64,000 nt of DNA from Rhodoplanes sp. Z2-YC6860 (GCF_001579845.1 NZ_CP007440.1:5416029-5480028); one strand, 5' to 3'; counted from the stretch's first letter, positions 16,488 through 25,803 are shown. Numbers and translations: made by a program. The notes: a model not told the origin generated them from the letters alone.

Positions 16488-16615
16488 GAGATCCTCCGTG
16501 GCTTTGCGCAACATCGCGCGTTTGCGATGTCCCCATGGTGGTCGCGGCGCCCGCGCAAGTCGTGAAATCGGTCGGAAAAAGTTGCAAAGTGTTTCCGAAA
16601 GGGGTGGCCCCATCC

Positions 16616-18157
16616 ATGGCGGAGACCTACCGGTTCGGCCCATTCCGGCTCGACGCCGAGGCCGAAATCCTGTTTCGCGGCGCGGAGCCGATCGTGCTCG
16701 GCCAGCGTGCGGTCGCGCTGCTGCGGCTCCTGCTCGAATGCGCCGGCGCCCCGGTCGCCAAGACCGCACTGTTCGAAGCGGCTTGGCCGGGGCTTGCCGT
16801 CGAAGACAGCAATCTGACGGTGCAGATCGCGGCGCTGCGCCGCGCATTCGAGGGCGCAGGCGGCGCCGACTGGATCGAGACCATTCCACGCCGCGGCTAC
16901 CGCTATGTGGGTCCCCCGGTCGAACGCGGCGCGCCTGCGGCGCCGGCTGCGTCAGAGACGACCGCTTCCCTGCCCGGCAAGCCGTCGGTCGCGGTGCTGC
17001 CATTCACAAACCTGAGCGGCGACCCCGAGCAAGACTATTTCGCCGACGGCATGGTCGAAGACATCGTCGCAGGCCTCTCCCGCATCAAATGGCTGCTCGT
17101 CATCGCGCGTCCGTCGAGCTTCGCCTACAAGGGCATGGCGGTCGACGTGAAGCGTGCCGGCCGCGAGCTTGGCGCGCGCTATCTCGTGCAAGGCAGCGTC
17201 CGCAAGGACAACGGCCGCGTCCGCGTCACGGCGCAGATGATCGAGGCGGAAACCGCAGGCAACCTGTGGACCGAGCGCTTCGATCGTGCGCTCGACGACG
17301 TGTTCGCGTTGCAGGACGAGATCGCGCTCAACGTGGTGAGCGCGATCGAGCCGAGCCTGCGCCGCGCGGAGGTCGAGCGCGTGAAACGCAAGCGGCCGGA
17401 GAACCTCGATGCCTACGACCTTCTGCTGCGAGCCATCTCGCTCGACATGGCGATGCCGGACGGCGTGGCCCGGGCCATGCCGATCCTGGAACAGGCGCTC
17501 GCGCTCGAACCGGACTATGCGCGGGCGCACGGGCATCTCTCGATGTGCCACCACAGCCTGTATCTGCGCGGGGGCTTACGCGAGGAGAACCGCCTCGCCG
17601 CCGTGCGACATGCGCATGCCGCAATCGCCAGCGGCCAGGACGACAGCACGGCGCTCACGCTTGCCGGCTTCGCAATCGGCATGGATGGTCACGACCGCGC
17701 CGCAGCCGCGCAGGCCTTCGAGGCTGCGCTCACGCTCAGCCCCTCCTCCGCCTTCACGTATCTCATCGGCAGCGTGGTGTTCGGCTGGGGCGGCGACGCC
17801 GAGCGCGCCATCGACTGGGGCGAGCGCGCGTTGCGGCTGAGCCCGGTCGATCATTGGAATTGGTTTTCCTGCCACGGCATGGCGCTCGGGCATTTCGCAC
17901 GCGGGCAATATCAGGAGGCCACGGCCGCGGCGCGCAAGGCGATCCAGTTCAATCCGGGTTTCAGCATGTCGCACATGCTGCTGGCCGCGGCGCTCGTAAA
18001 GACCGGCCGGACCGACGAAGCGAAGAGCGCGGCCACCCGCGTGCTGGAGCTGCAGCCGGCCTACAGATTCGGCGGACACTTCGCCGGCGTCGATTGCGAG
18101 CCGGTGCTGGCCAAGGCCCTGGGCGACGCGCTGCGGACGGTTGGCATTCCGGAGTAG
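16616..18157 (+). CDS. Winged-helix transcriptional regulator with TolB-like and TPR regions
   Basis: A 513-residue protein. Residues 1-95 are an OmpR/CadC-type winged helix (YRFGPFRLDAEAEILFRGAE start, IETIPRRGYRYVGPP end). The middle (about 120-260) matches the adenylate-cyclase-associated/TolB-like region: SVAVLPFTNLSGDPEQDYFA and YLVQGSVRKDNGRVRVTAQM. The C-terminal half consists of tetratricopeptide-like helices. There is no transmembrane helix, unlike CadC. This architecture is frequent in Bradyrhizobium and usually lacks a known ligand. The divergent cupin gene is the obvious candidate target. Confidence 0.88.
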   Translation: MAETYRFGPFRLDAEAEILFRGAEPIVLGQRAVALLRLLLECAGAPVAKTALFEAAWPGLAVEDSNLTVQIAALRRAFEGAGGADWIETIPRRGYRYVGPPVERGAPAAPAASETTASLPGKPSVAVLPFTNLSGDPEQDYFADGMVEDIVAGLSRIKWLLVIARPSSFAYKGMAVDVKRAGRELGARYLVQGSVRKDNGRVRVTAQMIEAETAGNLWTERFDRALDDVFALQDEIALNVVSAIEPSLRRAEVERVKRKRPENLDAYDLLLRAISLDMAMPDGVARAMPILEQALALEPDYARAHGHLSMCHHSLYLRGGLREENRLAAVRHAHAAIASGQDDSTALTLAGFAIGMDGHDRAAAAQAFEAALTLSPSSAFTYLIGSVVFGWGGDAERAIDWGERALRLSPVDHWNWFSCHGMALGHFARGQYQEATAAARKAIQFNPGFSMSHMLLAAALVKTGRTDEAKSAATRVLELQPAYRFGGHFAGVDCEPVLAKALGDALRTVGIPE

Positions 18158-18241
18158 GCGAGCCGAGCCCGCGATGAAGCTCTGTCGTAGCGACAGATGC
18201 GGCGTGCGATGTGATGCGTGCTTTGAAACCTCAGCTGAACG

Positions 18242-18269
18242 AAAAAGAGACCGCCGTTAAGGCGGCCTC
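18242..18269 (-). terminator. Terminator of the Tyr/Arg-rich protein gene
   Basis: On the minus strand a nine-base-pair stem with one mismatch (GAGGCCGCC/GGCGGTCTC) is followed by TTTTTC. It lies 20 bases past the stop of the secreted-protein gene. Confidence 0.75.
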
Positions 18270-18288
18270 CCATTCTCCGCTGCTGAGG

Positions 18289-18579
18289 CTAGTAGCCGCG
18301 ATAGGGTTTGCAGACGCCATCCTGGAGTGTGCGGTACGGCCCGCAGAGCGAACGGCGCGGCGCGTATCCGTACGATCGATAACCTCGATAGTCTCGGTAG
18401 TCTCGGTAGTCTCGGTAATACCTGTCACGATAATGGCGTCTGTGCCCAATACGGGCATGGATGCCGGGGGCATCGATCGAGAAGCCTTGAGCCTTTGCAG
18501 TGTCGGCTCCGGGCGCCGTGAAAGTAGCCGCACCAGCCACCAAACCAAACGCCATGAGAGCCTTCGTCACGTTGCGCAT
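18289..18579 (-). CDS. Small secreted Tyr/Arg-repeat protein
   Basis: A 96-residue precursor. The signal peptide runs to about residue 31 (MRNVTKALMAFGLVAGAATF ... AKA). The mature part holds a tandem YRD repeat (RDRYYRDYRDYRDYRGYRSY) and then a C-terminal CGPYRTLQDGVCKPYRGY with two cysteines likely forming a disulfide. This layout is typical of short exported rhizobial proteins with a GCG/CRPN-like tail. GGGAGA precedes the ATG, and a terminator follows. Function unknown. It resembles in style, though not in sequence, the His-rich exported protein at 5.0 kb. Confidence 0.75.
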   Translation of the reverse strand: MRNVTKALMAFGLVAGAATFTAPGADTAKAQGFSIDAPGIHARIGHRRHYRDRYYRDYRDYRDYRGYRSYGYAPRRSLCGPYRTLQDGVCKPYRGY

Positions 18580-18842
18580 GATCGTCTCCCTTTTCGGACG
18601 GAACAACGCTCGAAGGCCGCTTTTGGTTCATTCGAAAAGGTTTCGCGGGCGGCGGATTTGTCCAGGACTAACAGACAACCCCCGCCCCGAATGTGGGCCG
18701 GCAAAAGCTGGCGAAGCGCAGCCTGCGCGGCAACATGGCCGCCGGTCGCAGCGTTCGTTATCCATGCTACTGTAAGGCGACGTTCGTTGCGATCCTGGGA
18801 GTATCGGCAGCTCGAACAGTGGCTGCGAAAACGGGAGGACCG

Positions 18843-19715
18843 ATGATCGATCAGAACAGACGCGCCATTCTGACAGCCGGCGCAGCTGCCGCCGCGACCA
18901 CGGCGGCGCCGCAGGTGTTCGCCCAGTCGCCGCAAGCAGCGGTCCAGGGATTGCCGGCAGGCGCCAAGACCGGCTTTTACGAGAAGGGCAGCGTCCGCAT
19001 CCGCTACGCGGAGATCGGCACAGGCTTTCCGCTGCTGGCGACGCCAGGCGGCGGCTTGAATTCGCGCATCGCGAACTGGCCAACTGCGGTGATCAACGTG
19101 ATGGAGGAGTTCAAGAACGACTTCCGCGTGATCATCATGGACCAGCGCAACGCCAGCAGCGGCGTGTCCACCGGACCGCTGGCGATCGACGACCCTTGGG
19201 GCGCGTTCGCCGACGATCAACTCGGCGTGATGGATCATCTCGGCATCCACCGGTTCTTTTTCTTCGGCAACTGCATCGGCGGCCCGTTCGCCATGAAGCT
19301 GATGGAGCGCGCGCCGCAACGCATCGCAGCCGCGCTCTTGAGCCAGCCGGTCGGGCACCGCCCGGAGAAACCGGACTACATGTACGACTCCGGCCGCGAC
19401 GTCTGGGCCAAAGAGCTGCGCGAGCGGCGGCCCGATGTTTCCATGGAAACCATCGAGAAGTATCTGCACAATCTTTACCGCGTGCGCCCCGACTTCGTGT
19501 ACAGCGTGACGCGCGACTTCGCGAAGTCCTGCCAGACGCCGATGCTGGTGCTGCCCGATGATGTCGTCGCGCATCCGCTCCAGGTATCGATCGACATCGC
19601 CTCGCTCGCGCCCAATGCCGAGATCACGGTGTTTCCCTGGAAGGACCCGCCGGAGCTGAAAGCCCGCACCATCAACCGCGCGCGCAATTTCCTGAAGCGG
19701 CACGTGCCGGCGTAG
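18843..19715 (+). CDS. Tat-exported alpha/beta hydrolase with Cys nucleophile
   Basis: A 290-residue protein. The N-terminus QNRRAILTAGAAAAATTAAP is a twin-arginine signal. The fold is alpha/beta hydrolase: ATPGGGLNSRIANW, FRVIIMDQRNASSGVS, and a nucleophile elbow FGNCIGGPFA in which Cys144 takes the position of the usual Ser. The C-terminal catalytic acid and base are probably in LPDDVVAHP. Cys-type elbows are known in dienelactone hydrolase, but this protein is not otherwise close to it. GGAGG is ideally placed before the ATG. Substrate unknown. Confidence 0.8.
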   Translation: MIDQNRRAILTAGAAAAATTAAPQVFAQSPQAAVQGLPAGAKTGFYEKGSVRIRYAEIGTGFPLLATPGGGLNSRIANWPTAVINVMEEFKNDFRVIIMDQRNASSGVSTGPLAIDDPWGAFADDQLGVMDHLGIHRFFFFGNCIGGPFAMKLMERAPQRIAAALLSQPVGHRPEKPDYMYDSGRDVWAKELRERRPDVSMETIEKYLHNLYRVRPDFVYSVTRDFAKSCQTPMLVLPDDVVAHPLQVSIDIASLAPNAEITVFPWKDPPELKARTINRARNFLKRHVPA

Positions 19716-19747
19716 CTGCCAGCCAGGCATGTCGCGGAGGCAGAACC

Positions 19748-20648
19748 GTGCGCGTTGGAATCGTTGCGATCGCCAAGACGGAAGCACCCTTCCTGCTCGA
19801 GTGGGTGGCCTTCCATCGGGCTGTCGGCATCTGGCATTTTTTCATCGCGGATAACGGTGGCGACGACGGCACCAGCGACCTGCTGAAACGCCTCGACCGG
19901 GCGGGACATATTGTACGGTTCGACTTCACGGACCGTCACCTCGCGCAGTTAGCAGCTTACGACGAAATTGTTCCAAGACTGCGCGGATCTCTGGATCTCG
20001 CAGTCATCATCGATATCGACGAGTTCGTTCGGCCGCTCGCGTCCGAACGGGTCGATACTTTCTTCACTGAGATGTTTTCAGACCCGAACGTCTCCGCTCT
20101 GGCGCTGAATTGGGCCTGTTACGGCTCATCTGGCCGCATCAAACCGGGCCGCGGCCTTGTGACAACACGCTTCAAGCGTCGCGCCGAGCAGGATTTCAGG
20201 AGCAACCGGCACTCAAAACCGTCGTTCGCGTTGATCGGTTTGTGTGCGCCTTGAATCCTCATCTGTTCAGTGTATCGGAAGGACGTTACGTCGATGTCTA
20301 CGGCGAAGACATCACCGAATGGTATCCCGATTTCGGTCCTGGAGCCACGGCACGAACCCTGTGGCGTGGCGCGCGGGTCGATCATTTCCTGCTCAAATCG
20401 CTCGAAGAGTTCAAAACGATCAAACGCGCGCGCGGCCGGGTAGACCTGCCAACAGAGCATCCGGAATTTTACCGGCGCATGGAGTATTCACCGGCCTCGA
20501 TCGCAACGAGGTCTACGACCCCATGCCGGCGAGCCTCGTTTGGAAGACGCGGATGCAGCTTCTGCGGATGCGTTGGCGGATGTTCAGGAAAGAACAGCTG
20601 TCCGCCGGTAAGCGCTCGCTTGAGCGGTTGCCCTCTTCACAACTATGA
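19748..20648 (+). pseudogene. Glycosyltransferase (family 2/92-like) broken by two frameshifts
   Basis: Three consecutive frames join into one protein of about 300 residues. Frame one gives IAKTEAPFLLEWVAFHRAVG, the metal motif IIDIDEFV and NWACYGSSG. Near 20215-20218 (AAAA) the frame must shift to continue with VVRVDRF, NPHLFSV and HFLLKSLEEFKTIKRARGR. Near 20487-20488 (TT) it shifts again to reach FTGLDRNEVYDP. Each shift is repaired by adding one base to a short homopolymer. The family transfers sugars to glycans and often needs the DxD seen here. Either a decayed gene or two sequencing errors. Confidence 0.8.
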
Positions 20649-20701
20649 AGGGGCGAGGCTGCATCGGCCCGCCCCTTCCAAAAAATCCGGCCTGTACGGC
20701 C

Positions 20702-23700
20702 TCAGGCCAGCAGGAAGTCCGAGGCGTGCAGACTGCTCATCGTCACGTGGCTGAGCGTGACCGTCTCGTCGGACGCCACGGTGATGACCGTGTCGGTGCC
20801 GACCTGATGCATGGCGGCCTGCACCGCCTGGAAGTTCTGGAACACGTGATCGAACTCGATGACGTCGCCGTGGCTGAAGTCGGTGATGACGTTCTGTCCA
20901 AGATTGGCCGGGAACACGAACGTATCGTTGCCGTTGCCGCCGGTGAGGATGTTGTTGCCGCTGCCAACCCTCAGCACGTCATTGCCGTTGCCGCCATCCA
21001 TGACGTTGTTGCCGTTGCCGGCGATGAGAACGTCGTCGCCATTGCCGCCGGACATCACGTTGTTGCCGTTACCCGCAGTCAGAACGTCGTTTCCGTTACC
21101 CCCGGTCATGGTGTTGTTGCCGTTGCCGGCGATCAGCGTGTCGTTGTCGTTGCCGCCGTCCATGACATTATTGCCACGGCCGCCGATCAGCATGTCACTG
21201 CCGTTACCGCCGGAGATGATGTCGTTACCGTCGCCGCCGTCGATCGTGTCGTTGCCGTTGCCGCCGTTGATCGTGTCGTCCCCGGTGGTGCCGGTCAGCA
21301 TGTCGTTGCCACTGGTGCCGTTGATGGTGCGGCCCGTCTCGGCCACATCCGTCACCTTGACGCTGATGTCCTGGCTGCTCGCGGCGCCGAACGCATCGGT
21401 CGCCGACACGACGACGTCATAGACGCCGTCGTGGTTGGCATCCTCCGGCGTCTCGAAGTCCGGCGAGTTGATGAAGCTCAGCAGGCCGGTGTGGGGATCG
21501 ATCTTGAAGAAACCCTGGTCGTCACCGCCAAAGATCGCAAAGACGAATGCGTCCTGCTCCGGGTCTGCGGCGGTCACGCTGCCGACCGCGGTGTGGTTCT
21601 CCTGGATCGAGAAACTGTCCGGTGACGAAAGCACCGGAGCGAGGTCGTGCTCGACCGTCACCGTCGTGCCGCCATGGGTGTCGGACGCGAGCCGGAACAC
21701 ATCGCCGGCGAAGCTCTGGTTCGGATCGAGCTGGATGGTGACGGTACCGCCGGAGCCGCCAGAAACCGTCAACAGATTCCCGGCCCCGAGCGTGGCGTTG
21801 GTGGCACCGTTATTGCCCGCGAGATCGATGCTGTCCTCGCTGGAGAAACCATCGACCACATTGGCAAAATGACCGCCGGTGAAAGCCGTCAGCTCGAGCT
21901 TGAGCGTCTGCGCTCCCGCATCGAGCGTGATCGCGCCGGTGCCTGCGGAATCCGCCTGGACCACGTCGAGCGTGCCGGAAGCGACCTCGGTCCCGCCGCC
22001 GTAGCTGTTGTGGCCGCTCAACACCAGCGTGCCGGTGCCGATCTGCTCGACGAAGCCCTGCCCCGTGATGGTATTGGCGAAGTTCACGGTGTCGGAATGG
22101 CCGAAGCTCAGCACGCCGTTGTCGAGCACGTCGCTCGCCAGCGCTCCCGTGGAGCCGACAACCAGCGCCGCGCCCTGGTCGATCGTGGTGCCTGACGAAA
22201 AGCTCTCGCTGTCGGTGACCGTCCACTGGCCGCCCTGGACGTGCAGAATCTCGACGCCGGTCACATTGGCGAGCGTGCCGGTCCCGTTGCCCAGCAGGTT
22301 CACGGTGTCGGTGCCGGCGCCGCCATCGAGCAACCCCGTCAGGCTCGATCCGGTGTATTCGTTGACGATGTCGTTGCCGTCGGCCAGCGACACAGTGCCA
22401 TCGATGGTGCCGTAGTTGTTGATGGTGTCATTGCCGCTCGAGGTGCCGACGCCGTTCGCGAAGACGATGCTGCCTTCGATCTTTCCGTGGTTTGTGATGG
22501 TGTCGTCGAACGTGTCGGTGATCGAGATCGCCCCGTAGGTGCCACCGTGGATCAGTCCCCAATTCGTGATGATGGTTGGCGCAAAGCCGTTGCCGTGATT
22601 GTCCCCGTTGACGCCGCCCGGCCCGCCGGTGCCATCGCTGTCGTTGACCGTGATGGCGCGCTCGAAGCTCGTGATGACGCCGCCCACTTCATTGATGATC
22701 GAGCCACCACCGATCGTCACGGCCTCCTGGATATCGACGCTGCCGTTCGCCTCGACCACGTGAACACCGGTAGCCTGGATGGAGCCGAAGTTGTCGAGAG
22801 AGATCAGGCCGTCGATATCGACGCCGTCGCCGGTTACCGACGTGCCGATGATGGTGCCGTGATTGATGACGGTCGTCGTCGTGGTCTTCACGGTGTCGAG
22901 ATTGATGCCCGAGCCGCTGTTGCCGATGATCTCGCCGTAGTTGTTGACCGTCACCGGGTTGTCGCCGGTGATGCCGTGGCGGGCGCCGGAGATCAGCGCC
23001 GCCGTGTGGGTCGCGTCGCCGTTGTTGACCGTGCCGCCGGTGTTGGCCTGGAAGTCGATAGCGTCGTTGCCGGTCGAGGTCGGCGTGCCGTTCAGCGACT
23101 TGATGGTGCCGAAATTGTTGATCGTGGCGTTGGTGCCGGCCCGGATGGCGTCGGCGTCCGCCGCCTGGATCAGGCCGGTGGCCTCGTTGGTGATGGTGAC
23201 CTTACCGTTGGTCGAAACGAGATCGTTGAAGTCGATCGCCTGGCCGTTGTTGCCGCCGACACCGGTGGACTGGATCGTGCCGGCATTGTCCACCGTGAAG
23301 GTCCCGGACGGATTGCCGGTGAGCGTCGATGCCGAGATGCGCACGGCATCGCCCTGCGACTGGACGGTGCCGCCCAGGTGATTGTTGAGCGTAAACGTGA
23401 CGATGTTGGACAGGTTCGTCGTATTGAGGTTGATCGCGCGGCTCGCCGAAGCGGTGGCGTCGATCAGGCCGCTGTTCTCGATGTCGATGTGGCCTGCGCC
23501 CGGACGGATCGCGTCGTCGCCGCTCGCGCCGATCGTTGCGCCCGCCTCGTTGGTAATGTTGATAAAGGCCATCTGCGATGTGATCGCGGCAAAATCGAGC
23601 GCCTGGCCGCTGGCATGCGCGACGACTTTGCCATTGGCATCCACCGCGCCCGACACCAGCAACCCGGCGTTATCGACCGTGATCGTCCCGTTCGTGATGT

Positions 23701-23992
23701 TGGTGTTGATGCGAAATGCGTCGTTGCCCGACGCGATGAGTTTCGCGCCTGCGTTGTTGTTGAGCGTGAAACTGCCGGTCGAGAAGCTGCCGGACGTGTC
23801 GATGCCTCGTGTCGTCGCGAGGATCGAACCGGAATTGTTGATGACGACGCCCGGCGAGGCCGAACCGCCGGTCCAGGTGATGTCGGTGGCGCCAGTAAGG
23901 ATGCCGCCGCTCTGAATGGTTCCGGTGTCGTCATTGCTCACCGTCTTCGCGGCGGAATCGGTCGTGTTGGTGGGGACGGTAAAGCTGGCCAT
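20702..23992 (-). CDS. Large RTX-type secreted protein with beta-helix and cadherin-like domains
   Basis: A 1096-residue protein without a Sec signal. Residues about 1-640 are repeats rich in Asn, Thr, Gly and Ile (patterns such as ITNEATGLIQAADADAIRAG and INNFGTI), typical of a right-handed beta-helix. An autotransporter-like strand (GGTEVASGTLDVV) follows. About 765-870 is a cadherin-like domain (FSIQENHTAVGSVTAADPEQ ... DVVVSATDAFG). The C-terminal part holds RTX calcium-binding nonapeptides (GGNGNDTI type) and ends in a hydrophobic SSLHASDFLLA, as type I secretion substrates do. AGGAG precedes the ATG. No secretion ABC/HlyD genes are nearby. Likely a surface adhesin or matrix protein. Confidence 0.88.
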   Translation of the reverse strand: MASFTVPTNTTDSAAKTVSNDDTGTIQSGGILTGATDITWTGGSASPGVVINNSGSILATTRGIDTSGSFSTGSFTLNNNAGAKLIASGNDAFRINTNITNGTITVDNAGLLVSGAVDANGKVVAHASGQALDFAAITSQMAFINITNEAGATIGASGDDAIRPGAGHIDIENSGLIDATASASRAINLNTTNLSNIVTFTLNNHLGGTVQSQGDAVRISASTLTGNPSGTFTVDNAGTIQSTGVGGNNGQAIDFNDLVSTNGKVTITNEATGLIQAADADAIRAGTNATINNFGTIKSLNGTPTSTGNDAIDFQANTGGTVNNGDATHTAALISGARHGITGDNPVTVNNYGEIIGNSGSGINLDTVKTTTTTVINHGTIIGTSVTGDGVDIDGLISLDNFGSIQATGVHVVEANGSVDIQEAVTIGGGSIINEVGGVITSFERAITVNDSDGTGGPGGVNGDNHGNGFAPTIITNWGLIHGGTYGAISITDTFDDTITNHGKIEGSIVFANGVGTSSGNDTINNYGTIDGTVSLADGNDIVNEYTGSSLTGLLDGGAGTDTVNLLGNGTGTLANVTGVEILHVQGGQWTVTDSESFSSGTTIDQGAALVVGSTGALASDVLDNGVLSFGHSDTVNFANTITGQGFVEQIGTGTLVLSGHNSYGGGTEVASGTLDVVQADSAGTGAITLDAGAQTLKLELTAFTGGHFANVVDGFSSEDSIDLAGNNGATNATLGAGNLLTVSGGSGGTVTIQLDPNQSFAGDVFRLASDTHGGTTVTVEHDLAPVLSSPDSFSIQENHTAVGSVTAADPEQDAFVFAIFGGDDQGFFKIDPHTGLLSFINSPDFETPEDANHDGVYDVVVSATDAFGAASSQDISVKVTDVAETGRTINGTSGNDMLTGTTGDDTINGGNGNDTIDGGDGNDIISGGNGSDMLIGGRGNNVMDGGNDNDTLIAGNGNNTMTGGNGNDVLTAGNGNNVMSGGNGDDVLIAGNGNNVMDGGNGNDVLRVGSGNNILTGGNGNDTFVFPANLGQNVITDFSHGDVIEFDHVFQNFQAVQAAMHQVGTDTVITVASDETVTLSHVTMSSLHASDFLLA
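20911..21320 (-). repeat. RTX-coding tandem repeats with 54-bp higher-order unit
   Basis: The DNA encodes about a dozen nonapeptides. In the later part these pair into an 18-residue (54-bp) unit, seen about five times in the form GNGNNVM-GGNGNDVL with small changes. The unit has spread by recent duplication, judging from near-identical DNA stretches around GTTGTTGCCGTTGCC. Not a CRISPR or mobile repeat. Confidence 0.85.
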
Positions 23993-24263
23993 GACGCGGC
24001 TCCTGGCGACGGGGTGGACGTTTGCGGTTTCGGCGTGGGGCGCCCCTGAGCCGGGGCAAGGAACGGAAGGTTTTGGAGCCGCGAATTTTTCCGCGCTGTG
24101 TGACACCCGGATGACAGGTTTTTGACAATTGTCGTGCTGCCTCGTCAGAGGGCTGCGTAGCGGCCGAAGCGCGGGGCACGCAATCGCGAAAAAAATGGCG
24201 AGGGCGCACCAGTTCTCGGCCGCTCTCATGTCACAGAACGGGTCACCTGCGCGCGCCGTTGTC

Positions 24264-24297
24264 GTCAAAAGAAAACGGCCCGGGGTTAGCCGGGCCG
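24264..24297 (-). terminator. Orphan terminator hairpin
   Basis: On the minus strand CGGCCCGG-CTAACC-CCGGGCCG is followed by TTTTCTTTTGAC, a strong intrinsic terminator. No recognisable minus-strand gene ends just before it. Confidence 0.7.
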
Positions 24298-24363
24298 AGA
24301 GGTTGGAAGACGAAAAATACTGACGTGAAAATCTAGCCGCATACTGGCCGCCATCCAGCAAGC

Positions 24364-24384
24364 CGTGAAGTGCGCAAAGTCACA
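24364..24384. repeat. First copy of a 21-bp repeat
   Basis: CGTGAAGTGCGCAAAGTCAC plus A is identical to 28412-28432. The outer arms GTGA and TCAC form a dyad. The copy at 28.4 kb sits in the upstream region of a small gene, so it may be a regulator site. Confidence 0.55.
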
Positions 24385-24808
24385 GCCGGTTGGTGAATCG
24401 CGGGTCGCTCCAAAGGGCAAAATTTGAGCGACTTAAACGCGTCGGGGCGTCTGCGGTTGCACGCCTGCGGCACGGGCGCTGACCACAAGCTCTGGACCGC
24501 ATTCGTACGCGGGTGCTGGCCGCTCTCAGGACCGCAGAGAGTGGCCAGACAGAGCCTCGGCAACGGTATCGAGTTCCATCGCCTTTTGGCACGAAGGCCT
24601 GCGCCAAGGCCCGCTTCAGCGCAGCACGGCGCGACGCTGTGTCAAACGACAAAAGCCGGCTGTCCCTAAGGCAACACCGCGGAAGAATCGCGTGTTCGTC
24701 AGGGACGGACAGAGCCTGGGAATTGGCATCCAGTACGGCTTTCAAGGTATGATTCGAGTCGGATAGCCGGTCTCGAGTGGAACTCGGCCGGCGCTGGGGG
24801 GAGCAGGA

Positions 24809-25720
24809 ATGCGAACTTCCTGGTGGGCCGGTGTGGCCACCTGCATGGTCGTTGGGGCCGTGACATGCTTGGTGGGTTACCGCCATTTCAATCCGTCGCC
24901 CGCGCCAACGGAGACACTCGGTGTGTCCGAGCGGTCCGATGGGCATTCAGTCGATCAAAAAACAACGCCCCCGGCGACTGACAAAGATCAGGCCCGGTTG
25001 CAGGACGCGGACGTTGAGCCAGCCGATTTGAGTCCGGCGCCGAATCTGGAGCAGGACTTGGCAGATCTGGCAAAGGTGGATCTTACGTATCTCGCCTACT
25101 ACGCCTACTCGGAAATCCCGCCTGACCCGAAACCGGCGGATGTCGTGCTTGACGCTCTCAAGCGCATCCCGCCTGGAACGCCTGTCGAGGAAATCAGATG
25201 GGTCTCAGGCCTGTTGGGCCTCGACTTCACCTTCATGAAGGCGGTCGCCAAGATCGAATCCAACTTCAAGCCGACAGCGCGCACCGGCTCCTATGTCGGC
25301 CTGTTCCAGCTCGGCAAGACCGAGTTCGAGAAATACGGGTCGGGCGACATTCTCAACGCGCGGGACAACACGGTCGCCGCCTCGCTGAAGTTCATCACCG
25401 AAGCCATCATGTTCGAGATGTTCACGCACCGGAAGCCGACGCTGAACGATCTCTACCTGATCCATCAGCAAGGCATCGATGGCGCGGCCGAGCACGTCAG
25501 CCACCCCAAGCGCCTGGCCTGGCAATCGATGTGCGCCACCGACGAAGGCAAGGAAAAAGGCGAGCGGTGGTGCAAGCGCGCGATCTGGGGCAACACGCTT
25601 CCGGCCGTCAAAAAGGTCTGGAAAAACGTCAACAAATTCACGTCAGGCGCGTTCGTCGCCATGTGGCAACAGCGCGTGACCCATTTTTACGCGCTGTATT
25701 CCACGACCGCTGCGAACTGA
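24809..25720 (+). CDS. Lytic transglycosylase SLT-domain protein
   Basis: A 303-residue protein anchored by an N-terminal hydrophobic helix (WWAGVATCMVVGAVTCLVGY), followed by an acidic, Pro-rich linker of about 80 residues. The domain from about residue 130 shows the SLT fold: GLDFTFMKAVAKIESNFKPT, with the catalytic Glu in IES, then SYVGLFQLGKTEFEKYG and LYLIHQQGIDGAAEH. Such enzymes cleave peptidoglycan glycan strands with formation of 1,6-anhydro-muramic ends. The neighbouring convergent gene is an L,D-transpeptidase, so both act on the wall, though on opposite strands. Confidence 0.82.
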   Translation: MRTSWWAGVATCMVVGAVTCLVGYRHFNPSPAPTETLGVSERSDGHSVDQKTTPPATDKDQARLQDADVEPADLSPAPNLEQDLADLAKVDLTYLAYYAYSEIPPDPKPADVVLDALKRIPPGTPVEEIRWVSGLLGLDFTFMKAVAKIESNFKPTARTGSYVGLFQLGKTEFEKYGSGDILNARDNTVAASLKFITEAIMFEMFTHRKPTLNDLYLIHQQGIDGAAEHVSHPKRLAWQSMCATDEGKEKGERWCKRAIWGNTLPAVKKVWKNVNKFTSGAFVAMWQQRVTHFYALYSTTAAN

Positions 25721-25803
25721 ACCGCAAACCGATCAGCGGATGGTAGCGGCGCCGCTTTGACGTCCGCCCTCATGAGGAGTGGACGTCGCGTCCCGGCCGG
25801 CTC

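Larger units (their letters stand above)
23993..24808. other. Long non-coding stretch upstream of the RTX gene
   Basis: More than 800 bases carry no frame that I believe. Short open frames are Arg/Cys-rich and lack ribosome sites. It contains the RTX promoter region on the minus strand, a minus-directed terminator hairpin at 24276-24297, and one of two copies of a 21-bp sequence (24364-24384). The terminator implies a transcript ending there from the right, either a small RNA or the relic of a lost gene. Confidence 0.5.

Noticed and set aside
16339-18177. A 600-codon frame overlapping the winged-helix/TPR regulator in another phase
   Set aside because: Product is Arg-rich and without domains, whereas the chosen frame has intact winged-helix and TPR parts.
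20911-21320. Regularly spaced repeats that resemble a CRISPR array
   Set aside because: The repeat is in phase with RTX nonapeptide codons, with no constant repeat/variable spacer structure and no cas genes.
22241-24049. A 600-codon open frame antisense to the RTX gene
   Set aside because: It mirrors the repetitive RTX coding sequence; its Val/Asp/Arg-rich composition has no domain and comes from the GC bias of the opposite strand.
24424-24752. Short plus-strand open frames of 80 codons
   Set aside because: Cys/Arg/His-rich products, no ribosome-binding site, no similarity to any family I recognise.
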